A stretch of 64,000 nucleotides of DNA from Thalassobaculum sp. OXR-137. Its GTDB lineage: Bacteria; Pseudomonadota; Alphaproteobacteria; Thalassobaculales; Thalassobaculaceae. A program made the translations under genes and the position numbers. Positions 36,262-44,596 of this stretch are shown here, piece after piece. Every line of letters begins with the position of its first letter. Positions within the stretch are counted from its first letter, which is position 1. Location: positions 4,262,001 through 4,326,000 of the forward strand of contig NZ_CP139715.1 in assembly GCF_034377285.1 (NCBI RefSeq), in the 5' to 3' direction. The notes below the pieces were generated by a model. That model was not told the DNA's origin, searched no databases, and worked only from the letters and a program-made list of their open reading frames with translations.

Positions 36262-38265
36262 ATGTCCACGCCAGAGACCAATCGGACGCCTTTCCATGCG
36301 GGCGAGCTTGCGATGCAGGACCGGGCCGGCGTGCGCGAGCGCATCGCGGCCGTGGGCAGCCAGAACATCCGACGCTTCCTGCCGGACCAGCACCGGACGT
36401 TCTTCGCCGACCTGGACCTGCTTTTCGTGGGCTCCGTCGATTCGGACGGCAGGCCCTGGGCGACCGTGCTGGTCGGCGAGCCGGGTTTCATCGGCTCGCC
36501 GACCCGCACACGCCTGACTGTCGGGCTGCTGCCGGAAGCCGACGACCCGGCGTTTGCCGGAATGCAGGCCGGCGCGCCCTTGGGCCTGCTCGGCCTGATG
36601 CCGCAGAACCGTCGGCGCAACCGCGCGAACGGGCGGATCGCGGCGATCGGCAAGAATGGTTTCACGCTGGACGTACTGGAAAGCTTCGGCAACTGCCCGC
36701 AATACATCCACACCCGCAGCCGCGAGCCGGCAGCGATCGTGACCCGGCCCCCAGCCGAGCTCTCCGAGCGGATCGGCGACAAGGTCCGCGACAGGATCGA
36801 GCGGGCGGACACGTTCTTCATCGCCACCAATGCACCGGAAGGTGTGGACGTCTCCCACCGGGGCGGACGGGCGGGTTTCGTGACGGTGGCCGAGGACGGC
36901 GCGCTGCTCTGGCCCGACTTCTCCGGCAACAACTACTTCAACACGCTGGGAAATCTCGCGGTCGATCCCCGCGCCGGCCTGCTGTTCGCCGATTTCGAGA
37001 GCGGCGACCTGCTGCAGCTCACCGGCACGGCGGAAACGCTTTGGGACGGACCGGAACTAGCGGCCTTTCGCGGCGCGGAGCGGCTGGTGCGTTTCAGGCC
37101 GACCGCCGTCGTCCTGCGCCGGCGCGTCCTTCCGGTGCGGTTCGCTCCGCTCGAAGCGTCCCCCGTCCTGGCGGACACCGGCACCTGGGAGGAGGCGGAG
37201 CGGACCCGCGCGGCCCTGGCCGAGCGCGACACTTGGCGGCCCTTCACCGTCGCCCGCATCGACGCCGAGAGCGACAGCATCCGCTCGATCTACCTGACGC
37301 CGGCCGATGGCGACGGCATCGCACCTCACCGTGCCGGCCAGTATCTGCCGATCCGCCTGGCCCTCCCCGGAACCGACAAGCCGCTGCTGCGCACCTATAC
37401 GATCTCCGACGCGGCCCAGCCTGGGCACCTGCGGATCAGCGTTAAGCGCGAGGCGGGAGGGGCCGCGTCCGGGTTTCTGCACGCCAGCCTCCAACCCGGC
37501 GATACGGTGGAGGCGATGGCCCCGCGCGGCGATTTCGTGCTCGACGCGGCGTCCCGGCGTCCGGTGGTTCTGCTCTCCGCCGGGGTCGGCATCACGCCGA
37601 TGATCGCCATGCTCAACGAGCTGGTGCGCGAGGGCATCCGCCGCCGCGCCCCGCGCGAGGTGTATTTCATCCACGGCGCCCGCGATGGCTCCGAACAGGC
37701 GTTCGGCCCCCACCTGCGCCGCCTCGCCCTGCTTGCGCCGGGGGTGAACCTGCACATCCGGTTCAGCCGGCCGCGCCCGCAGGACGTGCTCGGGGCGGAC
37801 TATGCCAGCGTCGGACGGGTGGATCTCGAGCTGCTGCAGGGCCTGCTGCCGTTCGGGGATTACGACTTCTATCTGTGCGGACCGGGCGGATTCGTCGCCG
37901 ACCTGCATGCGGGCCTGCGCGGTCTGAACGTGGCCGCCGACCGGATCCACTACGAGTTCTTCGGGCCATCGACCCTGCCGAGTGCGGCGCCGGCGGCGGT
38001 GGCTGCCGAGCGGGCGCCGGTCACCTTCGCGGCAAGCGGCAAGACGGCGGAGTGGACCCCCGAGGCGGGCAGCCTGCTCGATCTGGCGGAAGCGTCGGGG
38101 GTACCGGTGGACTTCTCCTGCCGTTCCGGTCGGTGCGGCACCTGTGCGGTGAAGCTGCTGTCGGGCGATGTGGGGTATGCCGAAACGCCGGAGGCGGCGG
38201 TGCCGGACGGCTACGCGCTGACCTGCCAGGCGCATCCGGTAGGGCCGGTGAGCCTGGGTGTTTGA
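36262..38265 (+). CDS. Three-part redox fusion: PNPOx-like flavin domain, FAD/NAD reductase, 2Fe-2S ferredoxin
   Basis: A 667-residue protein. Residues 1-230 form a pyridoxamine-5'-phosphate-oxidase-like split barrel (DLLFVGSVDSDGRPWATVL ... FSGNNYFNTLGNLAVDPRAG). Residues about 325-560 are a ferredoxin-NADP reductase module (RTYTISDA for FAD, GVGITPMIAML for NAD(P)). Residues about 580-667 are a plant-type 2Fe-2S domain with all four Cys (620, 625, 628, 655; CRSGRCGTC). Electrons would run from NAD(P)H through FAD to 2Fe-2S and perhaps the barrel flavin. Fusions of this type are known but their substrates are mostly undefined. It is probably co-transcribed with the GST gene under the TetR operator. 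Confidence 0.9.
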   Translation: MSTPETNRTPFHAGELAMQDRAGVRERIAAVGSQNIRRFLPDQHRTFFADLDLLFVGSVDSDGRPWATVLVGEPGFIGSPTRTRLTVGLLPEADDPAFAGMQAGAPLGLLGLMPQNRRRNRANGRIAAIGKNGFTLDVLESFGNCPQYIHTRSREPAAIVTRPPAELSERIGDKVRDRIERADTFFIATNAPEGVDVSHRGGRAGFVTVAEDGALLWPDFSGNNYFNTLGNLAVDPRAGLLFADFESGDLLQLTGTAETLWDGPELAAFRGAERLVRFRPTAVVLRRRVLPVRFAPLEASPVLADTGTWEEAERTRAALAERDTWRPFTVARIDAESDSIRSIYLTPADGDGIAPHRAGQYLPIRLALPGTDKPLLRTYTISDAAQPGHLRISVKREAGGAASGFLHASLQPGDTVEAMAPRGDFVLDAASRRPVVLLSAGVGITPMIAMLNELVREGIRRRAPREVYFIHGARDGSEQAFGPHLRRLALLAPGVNLHIRFSRPRPQDVLGADYASVGRVDLELLQGLLPFGDYDFYLCGPGGFVADLHAGLRGLNVAADRIHYEFFGPSTLPSAAPAAVAAERAPVTFAASGKTAEWTPEAGSLLDLAEASGVPVDFSCRSGRCGTCAVKLLSGDVGYAETPEAAVPDGYALTCQAHPVGPVSLGV

Positions 38266-38277
38266 ACCGCGCTCTCC

Positions 38278-38386
38278 GACCTCGCCCTGAGCAGCCCTCG
38301 GACTTGATCCGGGGGCGTGTCGAAGGGCCGACGTGTTGTCGCCCGGCCCTTCGACACGTCGCTCCGCTCCTGCTCAGGGCGAGGTC
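38278..38386. repeat. Dispersed long palindrome (copy 2)
   Basis: A perfect 16-bp outer inverted repeat, gacctcgccctgagca / tgctcagggcgaggtc, encloses a second pair, gtgtcgaagggcc / ggcccttcgacac. It is the same family as 31724-31866. It lies just after the redox fusion gene and could fold into a cruciform or RNA hairpin. Confidence 0.75.
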
Positions 38387-38410
38387 TTACATCTCATTAA
38401 ACAATCGTCA

Positions 38411-38456
38411 TCCCGGCCGAGCCCCGGATCAAGTCCGGGGCTCGGCGGGATGACGG
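38411..38456. repeat. GTCATCCCG-type palindrome, likely bidirectional terminator
   Basis: gtcatcccggccgagccccg, a short loop (tcaag) and the complementary half ending gggatgac make a nearly perfect stem of about 20 bp. It lies between the convergent fusion gene and M20 peptidase gene. It is related to 31887-31958 and 40324-40358. Confidence 0.7.
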
Positions 38457-38477
38457 GTGTGGGAATAGATGGAGTGC

Positions 38478-39785
38478 CTACGCCGCCACCGGCTCCGTGC
38501 CGCACCAGTCGGCGATGAACAGGGCGATGGCCTTGGTCGACTCGCGAATCGACTGGATGCTCACCCGCTCGTCGAAGCCGTGCACGTTCTCCGCATGGGC
38601 GCCGTACACCAGGCACGGGATGCCCGCGTAGAGCACGAACACGCGGCTGTCGATATAGGCGGTGGCGATCCGCTCCTCGAGCGGCTTGCCGGACGCAGCC
38701 TCGTGCTGGCGCGCGAGGGTGAGTTCCGCCTCTGTCCCCGGCTCCAGGTCGTAGCCCTCGGTGAAGAAGCCGTTGAACTCGACCTCCGGCGGGCTGTTCG
38801 ACAGGAACGGGTGGTTGGCCGAGGCATTGCGGATCGTGTCCTCGATGTCGCGCGCCATCTCCTGGGGCTTGAAGCCCGGGAAGTAGGACACCCGGCAGTC
38901 GAAGGTGCACCACGCCGGCACCGAGGAGGCCCAGTCGCCGCCGACGATCTTGCCGACGTTCAGGTTCACCGGGTGCTTGGCGTCCTTGTAGTTCTTGGTC
39001 TCGCCCTTCTTGGCGTTCCAGCGGGCTTCCAGTTCCTTGAGGTCCTTCATGAGATCGTACGCCGCCATGATGGCGTTCGAACCGCTGCCGGCGGTCGCCA
39101 CATGGACCGGGAAGCCCCGCACATGCACCCGGAACCAGGTCACGCCCATGACGGCCCGGTTCACATGGCCGGAGGACGGCTCGCTGATCAGGCAGGCATC
39201 GGCGGTATAGCCGCGCACCAGCGTGGCGAGCGCGCCGTTGCCCGTGCTCTCCTCCTCGCAGACGCTCTCCAGATGCACCCGGCCTGCGGGCTGTACGCCG
39301 GCGGCCTTGAGCGCGTCGAGCGCGAACATGTTGGAAACCACGCCGGCCTTCATGTCGCCGGCCCCGCGGCCGTACATCCAGTCGCCCTCGATGCGCGGCT
39401 GGTAGGGCGGGCTGGACCACATGTCGAGGGGGCCTTCCGGCACCACGTCCACATGGCCGTTCAGCACCAGGGAGCGGCCGGTCTCGTTGCGCGGGCGGTG
39501 GGTGCCGACGACGTTCCACGCGTTCGCGTAGTCGACCTTGATCGGCGAGAAGCCTTCGTGGTGCTTGATGTCGTCCTCGCGGACCAGCCAGCGGTCGACC
39601 GCATAGCCGCGCTTGGCCATGGCTTCGGCCATGAGGTCCTGGGCGAGATGTTCCTGGCCGCGGATCGACGGACGGGAGACCAGCTCCTTGGTGAACTCGA
39701 TCTGGGCATCGAACGCGGCGTCGACCGCATCGGTGATGCGCTTGGCGAGGTCAGGGTCGAGTTTTCCGGGAGCGGAGGCAGTCAT
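38478..39785 (-). CDS. M20-family metallopeptidase / deacylase (ArgE/DapE type)
   Basis: A 435-residue zinc hydrolase. Metal ligands are in NGHVDVVPEGP (His, with the assisting Asp), GRGAGDMKAG (bridging Asp), CEEESTGNGA (catalytic and ligand Glu pair), and a C-terminal His in GAHAENVHGFDE. It would cleave an N-acyl group or peptide bond in the cytosol; acetylornithine or succinyl-diaminopimelate-like substrates are typical. The ATG at 39785 is preceded by GAAGGA. That ribosome site lies inside the 3' arm of a perfect 13-bp hairpin, which may restrict translation. Confidence 0.9.
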   Translation of the reverse strand: MTASAPGKLDPDLAKRITDAVDAAFDAQIEFTKELVSRPSIRGQEHLAQDLMAEAMAKRGYAVDRWLVREDDIKHHEGFSPIKVDYANAWNVVGTHRPRNETGRSLVLNGHVDVVPEGPLDMWSSPPYQPRIEGDWMYGRGAGDMKAGVVSNMFALDALKAAGVQPAGRVHLESVCEEESTGNGALATLVRGYTADACLISEPSSGHVNRAVMGVTWFRVHVRGFPVHVATAGSGSNAIMAAYDLMKDLKELEARWNAKKGETKNYKDAKHPVNLNVGKIVGGDWASSVPAWCTFDCRVSYFPGFKPQEMARDIEDTIRNASANHPFLSNSPPEVEFNGFFTEGYDLEPGTEAELTLARQHEAASGKPLEERIATAYIDSRVFVLYAGIPCLVYGAHAENVHGFDERVSIQSIRESTKAIALFIADWCGTEPVAA

Positions 39786-39836
39786 CGTACGATCCTTCAG
39801 CCATTTTGGGAGGGGGTCTGGCCGAAGGATCGTACG
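39786..39836 (-). promoter_or_regulatory. Leader hairpin sequestering the ribosome site of the M20 gene
   Basis: On the minus strand CGTACGATCCTTC and GAAGGATCGTACG form a perfect 13-bp inverted repeat around a 25-base loop, ending directly at the ATG (39785). The GAAGGA ribosome site is within the 3' arm. It could be a translational control element or a DNA operator. Confidence 0.6.
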
Positions 39837-39876
39837 GTGCGCGGCAAGCGCGCAAGACGCGGAAATCGAATTGGTA

Positions 39877-40203
39877 TCAGGCGGCGATATCGAGAAGCTG
39901 ACCGCGGCCCGAGCCGGCCGGGGGCGGCGGCGGGGTGGCGGTGGACGACGCGGTCTGGGACGTGCGGGTGTTGCCCGTTTCGGTCTCCTCGACCGCATTC
40001 GGCGTGATGTTGGTGGCCGCAGCCGACTGGGACGGGCCCTGGATGCGCACACCCTGGTTGCCGGCCTGCTGGGTGGCCTGGCTGCCGCCTTGGCCCGTGC
40101 CCTGCCCGCCGCTGGCGCCGGCGGCACCCGCCTGCAGGCCCTGAAGCTGGCTGAGGGCCTGGTAGCCCAAGCCGGTTCCGGATCCGATACCGCTGATCGC
40201 CAT
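39877..40203 (-). CDS. Hypothetical low-complexity protein (108 residues)
   Basis: A small protein beginning MAISGIGSGTGLGYQALSQL, continuing with Gly/Gln/Ser/Ala-rich low-complexity sequence (GGQGTGQGGSQATQQAG), then Thr/Glu/Pro-rich sequence with a run of five prolines, ending GQLLDIAA. There is no signal peptide, membrane segment or recognised domain. The start is well supported, with CAGGAGG eight bases before the ATG, and codon use is like that of its neighbours. It stands alone between the M20 peptidase and the ketopantoate-reductase-like gene. Function unknown. Confidence 0.65.
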   Translation of the reverse strand: MAISGIGSGTGLGYQALSQLQGLQAGAAGASGGQGTGQGGSQATQQAGNQGVRIQGPSQSAAATNITPNAVEETETGNTRTSQTASSTATPPPPPAGSGRGQLLDIAA

Positions 40204-40323
40204 GGGGCGTCCTCCTGGATACGTCTGTGTTGTTCTGAGCGGAGTATCGCCGGGCGGTCTAAAGATTCAGTAAACGCCGGAGCTATTTTTCGGTGGTGTT
40301 TGCCACGGATGCGCCCGCCCCTT

Positions 40324-40358
40324 CTTCGTCATCCCGAAACGAGTTCGGGATGACGAAG
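40324..40358. repeat. Short GTCATCCCGAA palindrome
   Basis: A perfect 15-bp stem cttcgtcatcccgaa / ttcgggatgacgaag with a 5-base loop lies downstream of the ketopantoate-reductase-like gene. It is a member of the intergenic palindrome family seen at 31887 and 38411 and a possible terminator. Confidence 0.7.
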
Positions 40359-40381
40359 GTCGGTAAATGCAGGACAGGCCC

Positions 40382-41356
40382 TCAATAACACCCCGCCGTG
40401 CGGCCCCGCATCTTCACCAGGCCGAGCACCATGTCGATGGTCGGGGTCGCCACGCCGGTCAGCCGGCCGAGCTCCTGGACGGAGGCGACCAGGGCGTCGA
40501 TCTCCATCGCCCGGCCGCGCTCCAGGTCCTGCAGCATCGACGTCTTGTGGGCGCCGACCGCCGCCGCTCCCTCGATCCGCTTGTCCACGTCGATGGCGAA
40601 CTTCACGCCCAGCGCTTCGCCGACCGCCTGGCCCTCCAGCATCATCGCCCGGGCCACCGCGCGGGTTTCCGGGTCGCCGCAGATCTGCTCAAGCGTGGCA
40701 CCGGTCAGCGCGCTGATCGGGTTGAAGGACAGGTTGCCCCACAGCTTCACCCAGATCTCGTCGCGGATGCGCGGCCGCACCGGCGCCTTCAGCCCGCCGG
40801 CCCGCATCGCCTCCGACAGCGCCTGCACGCGCCCGGTCTTCTCGCCCGACGGCTCGCCCAGGGTGAAGCGGTCGCCGTCCTGATGGGTGATCACCCCCGG
40901 CTCCTCGATCTCGCAGGCCGGATAGACCACGCAGCCGATGGCGCGCTCGGGGCCGAGCGTGTCCCACTGCACCCCGCCCGGATCCACACTTTCCAGCCGG
41001 GTGCCCTCCAGCTCGCCACCGAGACCGTGGAAATACCACCAGGGCACGCCGTTCACCGCCGTCACCAGGGACGTTTCTTCGTGGAACAGCGCCGTCATTT
41101 TCTTGGCGACCGCCGGCACGGAATGAGCCTTCAGCGCGACGATCACATGGTCCTGGGGGCCGAGTTCCGCCGGATCCTCCGACGCGTTGAGGCGCACCGT
41201 CTCCCGCGTGGCGTCCTGCAGCAGGGTCAGGCCGTTCTCCTTGATCGCCGCCAGGTGCGGACCGCGGGCCACCAGACTGACCTCGCAGCCAGCCCGCGCC
41301 AGGGCCACGCCGAGAAACCCGCCGATCGCCCCGGCGCCGTAGATGCAGACCCGCAT
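40382..41356 (-). CDS. 2-dehydropantoate 2-reductase family protein (ApbA/PanE)
   Basis: A 324-residue NADP-dependent reductase. The Rossmann motif GAGAIGG is at residues 7-13, SLVARG follows the second strand, and the catalytic region has RPRIRDEIWVKLWGNLSFNP, which holds the conserved Lys and Asn. True ketopantoate reductases are about 300 residues; many paralogues reduce other 2-oxo acids. No other pantothenate gene is near. The gene follows the acyl-CoA ligase by 3 bases, suggesting a catabolic rather than CoA-biosynthetic role. Confidence 0.82.
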   Translation of the reverse strand: MRVCIYGAGAIGGFLGVALARAGCEVSLVARGPHLAAIKENGLTLLQDATRETVRLNASEDPAELGPQDHVIVALKAHSVPAVAKKMTALFHEETSLVTAVNGVPWWYFHGLGGELEGTRLESVDPGGVQWDTLGPERAIGCVVYPACEIEEPGVITHQDGDRFTLGEPSGEKTGRVQALSEAMRAGGLKAPVRPRIRDEIWVKLWGNLSFNPISALTGATLEQICGDPETRAVARAMMLEGQAVGEALGVKFAIDVDKRIEGAAAVGAHKTSMLQDLERGRAMEIDALVASVQELGRLTGVATPTIDMVLGLVKMRGRTAGCY

Positions 41357-41359
41357 GCC

Positions 41360-42898
41360 CTATTCCTCCAGGCCGAGTTTCTTGGCCAGCCCGATACGCT
41401 GCAGCTTGCCGGTGGCACCCTTCGGAATCTCCTCCAGGATCACCAGCTTGCGCGGCACCTTGAAGTCGGCGAGCCGGGTGGAGACGAAATCCTTCAGCTC
41501 CTGCTCGGTGGCGCTCTTGCCTTCGCCCAGCACGACGGCGGCGCCGACCTCCTCGCCCAGCTTGGGATGGGCGACGGCGAAGGTCACCGCCTGGGCCACC
41601 GCGTCGTGGTCCATCAGCACTTCGTCGACCTCGCGCGGGGCGATCTTCTCGCCGCCGCGGTTGATGATCTCCTTCAGGCGGCCGGTGATGGAAAGATAGC
41701 CGTCCTCGTCGAGCCGCCCCTCGTCGCCGGTGCGGAACCAGCGGGCGCCACCGTCCGGATCGTCGGGGAAGTTCTCGGCATTGGCCTTGGGATTGTTCTC
41801 GTAGCCGGCGGTGACGTTGGGACCGCGGATCACGATCTCTCCCGCCTCGCCGGGCGCCGCAAACCGTCCCTCCGCATCCATCAACCGGATCTCCGGCCCG
41901 GCGGCGATGCCGACGGTACCAGGCTTGCGCGGGGCCGGCGGCAGCGGGTTGGAGGACATCTGGTGCGATGCCTCCGTCATGCCGTAGCTCTCGATCACCG
42001 GACAGCCGAACACCGCCTCCAGCTCGGTCATCACCTGCGGCGGCAGGGAGGAGGAGGACGAGCGGATGAAGCGCAGGCCGAGCCCGTCGATGACCGCCCT
42101 GTTGCGCGCCGCCCGGCCCAGGATCGCCTGGTGCATGGTCGGCACCGCCGTGTACCAGGTCGGTCGCACTTCCTCGAACTGCTGGAAGATGCGCAGGGCG
42201 TTGAAGCCGGGGGCGCAATGGACCGACGCGCCGGCCCGCATGGAGGCGCTGACCGCCGCCATCAGCCCGTGGATGTGGAACAGCGGCATGATGTTCAGGC
42301 ATCGGTCGGCGGGCTTCAGCGCCAGGGAGGCGGCAATGTGGCCGGCAGAGGCCGCCAGGTTGGCGCCGGACAGAGGGACGATCTTCGGCCGCGAGGTGGT
42401 GCCGGAGGTGTGCAGCACCAGGGCGATGTCGTCGGGATCGGCCGGGGGTGCTGCGTCGGGGACCGAGCCGCCCACGTCCAGGTTGAAGCTGCCGGCGGGG
42501 CCGCTCATGTCCTCTGCGAGCTCGATCAGGGTGGCGCCGTGCTTCTGGGCCACCGCCCGGGCGGGCGTGTCGTCACCGGCGGCGACGATCACCGCCTTCG
42601 CCTTCAGGTCGGAGATGTAGAAGTCGAACTCGTCCTCCCGGTAGCCCGGGTTCAGGGGGGCGGCGGTCGCATGGGCGGCGACGGCGAGGAAGCAGGAGGC
42701 CATCGCCGGGCCGTTGGCGAGCACGATGCCGACCCGGTCTCCAGGCCCGATCCCTGCCCCGGCCAACGCCCGGCCGGTCGCCTCCACCAGCTCGCGCAGC
42801 CCGGCATAGGTCAGATCGGTCCGGCCCGGCGCCCCGATCGCCGGATCGCCGCCGGCCCCCTGCTGCAAGAGTTCGTACACACTCCTCGGCGACGCCAT
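41360..42898 (-). CDS. Acyl-CoA synthetase, oxalyl-CoA synthetase (AAE3/Pcs60)-like
   Basis: A 512-residue AMP-forming ligase. The phosphate-binding loop is LHTSGTTSRPKIVPLSG, the A5 region YGMTEASHQMSSNPLP, A7 YLSITGRLKEIINRGGEKI and the C-terminal Lys in KGATGKLQR. The pair TSGTTSRPK and MTEASHQM-SNPLP is characteristic of the AAE3/Pcs60 group, whose characterised plant and yeast members activate oxalate. That assignment is inference; a general short-chain acid substrate is possible. The ATG at 42898 has GGGAGGA six bases upstream. It heads an operon with the ketopantoate-reductase-like gene. Confidence 0.85.
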   Translation of the reverse strand: MASPRSVYELLQQGAGGDPAIGAPGRTDLTYAGLRELVEATGRALAGAGIGPGDRVGIVLANGPAMASCFLAVAAHATAAPLNPGYREDEFDFYISDLKAKAVIVAAGDDTPARAVAQKHGATLIELAEDMSGPAGSFNLDVGGSVPDAAPPADPDDIALVLHTSGTTSRPKIVPLSGANLAASAGHIAASLALKPADRCLNIMPLFHIHGLMAAVSASMRAGASVHCAPGFNALRIFQQFEEVRPTWYTAVPTMHQAILGRAARNRAVIDGLGLRFIRSSSSSLPPQVMTELEAVFGCPVIESYGMTEASHQMSSNPLPPAPRKPGTVGIAAGPEIRLMDAEGRFAAPGEAGEIVIRGPNVTAGYENNPKANAENFPDDPDGGARWFRTGDEGRLDEDGYLSITGRLKEIINRGGEKIAPREVDEVLMDHDAVAQAVTFAVAHPKLGEEVGAAVVLGEGKSATEQELKDFVSTRLADFKVPRKLVILEEIPKGATGKLQRIGLAKKLGLEE

Positions 42899-43031
42899 GC
42901 GTGTTCCTCCCATGGGTGATTTTTCTTTGTTGGACACAGCATGGGACCGAAAGACGCCCGAACGCAACGGCAGGGCTTGGAGAGGTGTGGCGATCCAACA
43001 CCCTCGCTCGACTCCAAAGCCTTTCCCCTCT

Positions 43032-43150
43032 CACTCCCCGGCCGTGTGCCGGGGCAACGGCCAGGGTCGGCGACTGGCGGCGAGAACTGGGCATGATCGG
43101 GCAGCACCACACGAGCTTTTGGGATCACCCCGGCACAAGGCCGGGGAGTG
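43032..43150. repeat. Hairpin element, tandem copy 1
   Basis: A 119-base unit with inverted arms cactccccggccgtgtgccg (43032 onward) and its near-complement ending ccggggagtg (43150) around a loop of about 70 bases. A second diverged copy lies 62 bases further on; both sit in the 463-base gap between the acyl-CoA ligase and the SMP-30 gene, which otherwise holds no gene. Confidence 0.75.
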
Positions 43151-43211
43151 TTGAGGGGGAAGTGGGTGGAGAACACTTTACCTGCCGCTCTCGCCGTCTC
43201 CCGAGCCTCCT

Positions 43212-43329
43212 CACTCTCTGGCCTTATGCCGGGGTAACGGCAAGGGTCGGTGGCGGGCGGCGAAGCCTGGGCACCATCGGCAGCACCACGCGGGTTTGTG
43301 GGATCGCCCCGGCACAAGGCCGGGGCGTG
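43212..43329. repeat. Hairpin element, tandem copy 2
   Basis: A second copy of the same element: left arm actctctggccttatgccgg, right arm ccccggcacaaggccggggc, with loop parts aacgg-aagggtcgg and gcagcaccac shared with copy 1. Differences between the copies are scattered substitutions and small indels, so the duplication is old. Confidence 0.75.
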
Positions 43330-43361
43330 CCTTCGTCGTGGACCGTTCCGGACCACTCCCC

Positions 43362-44498
<1,137 letters not shown>

Positions 44499-44596
44499 GT
44501 CGTCCTCCCGAAGGTTCTTGTTATTCCGACATCCGCCGGTTCTTTGGACCGGTCGGACAGCCGGCTGGGAGAGCGTACACTATCTTTGCGTGTTGT

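Noticed and set aside
40367-42919. An 850-codon plus-strand open frame opposite the reductase and acyl-CoA ligase genes
   Set aside because: Antisense to two well-supported genes; composition is His/Arg/Gly-rich and no ribosome site or domain is seen.
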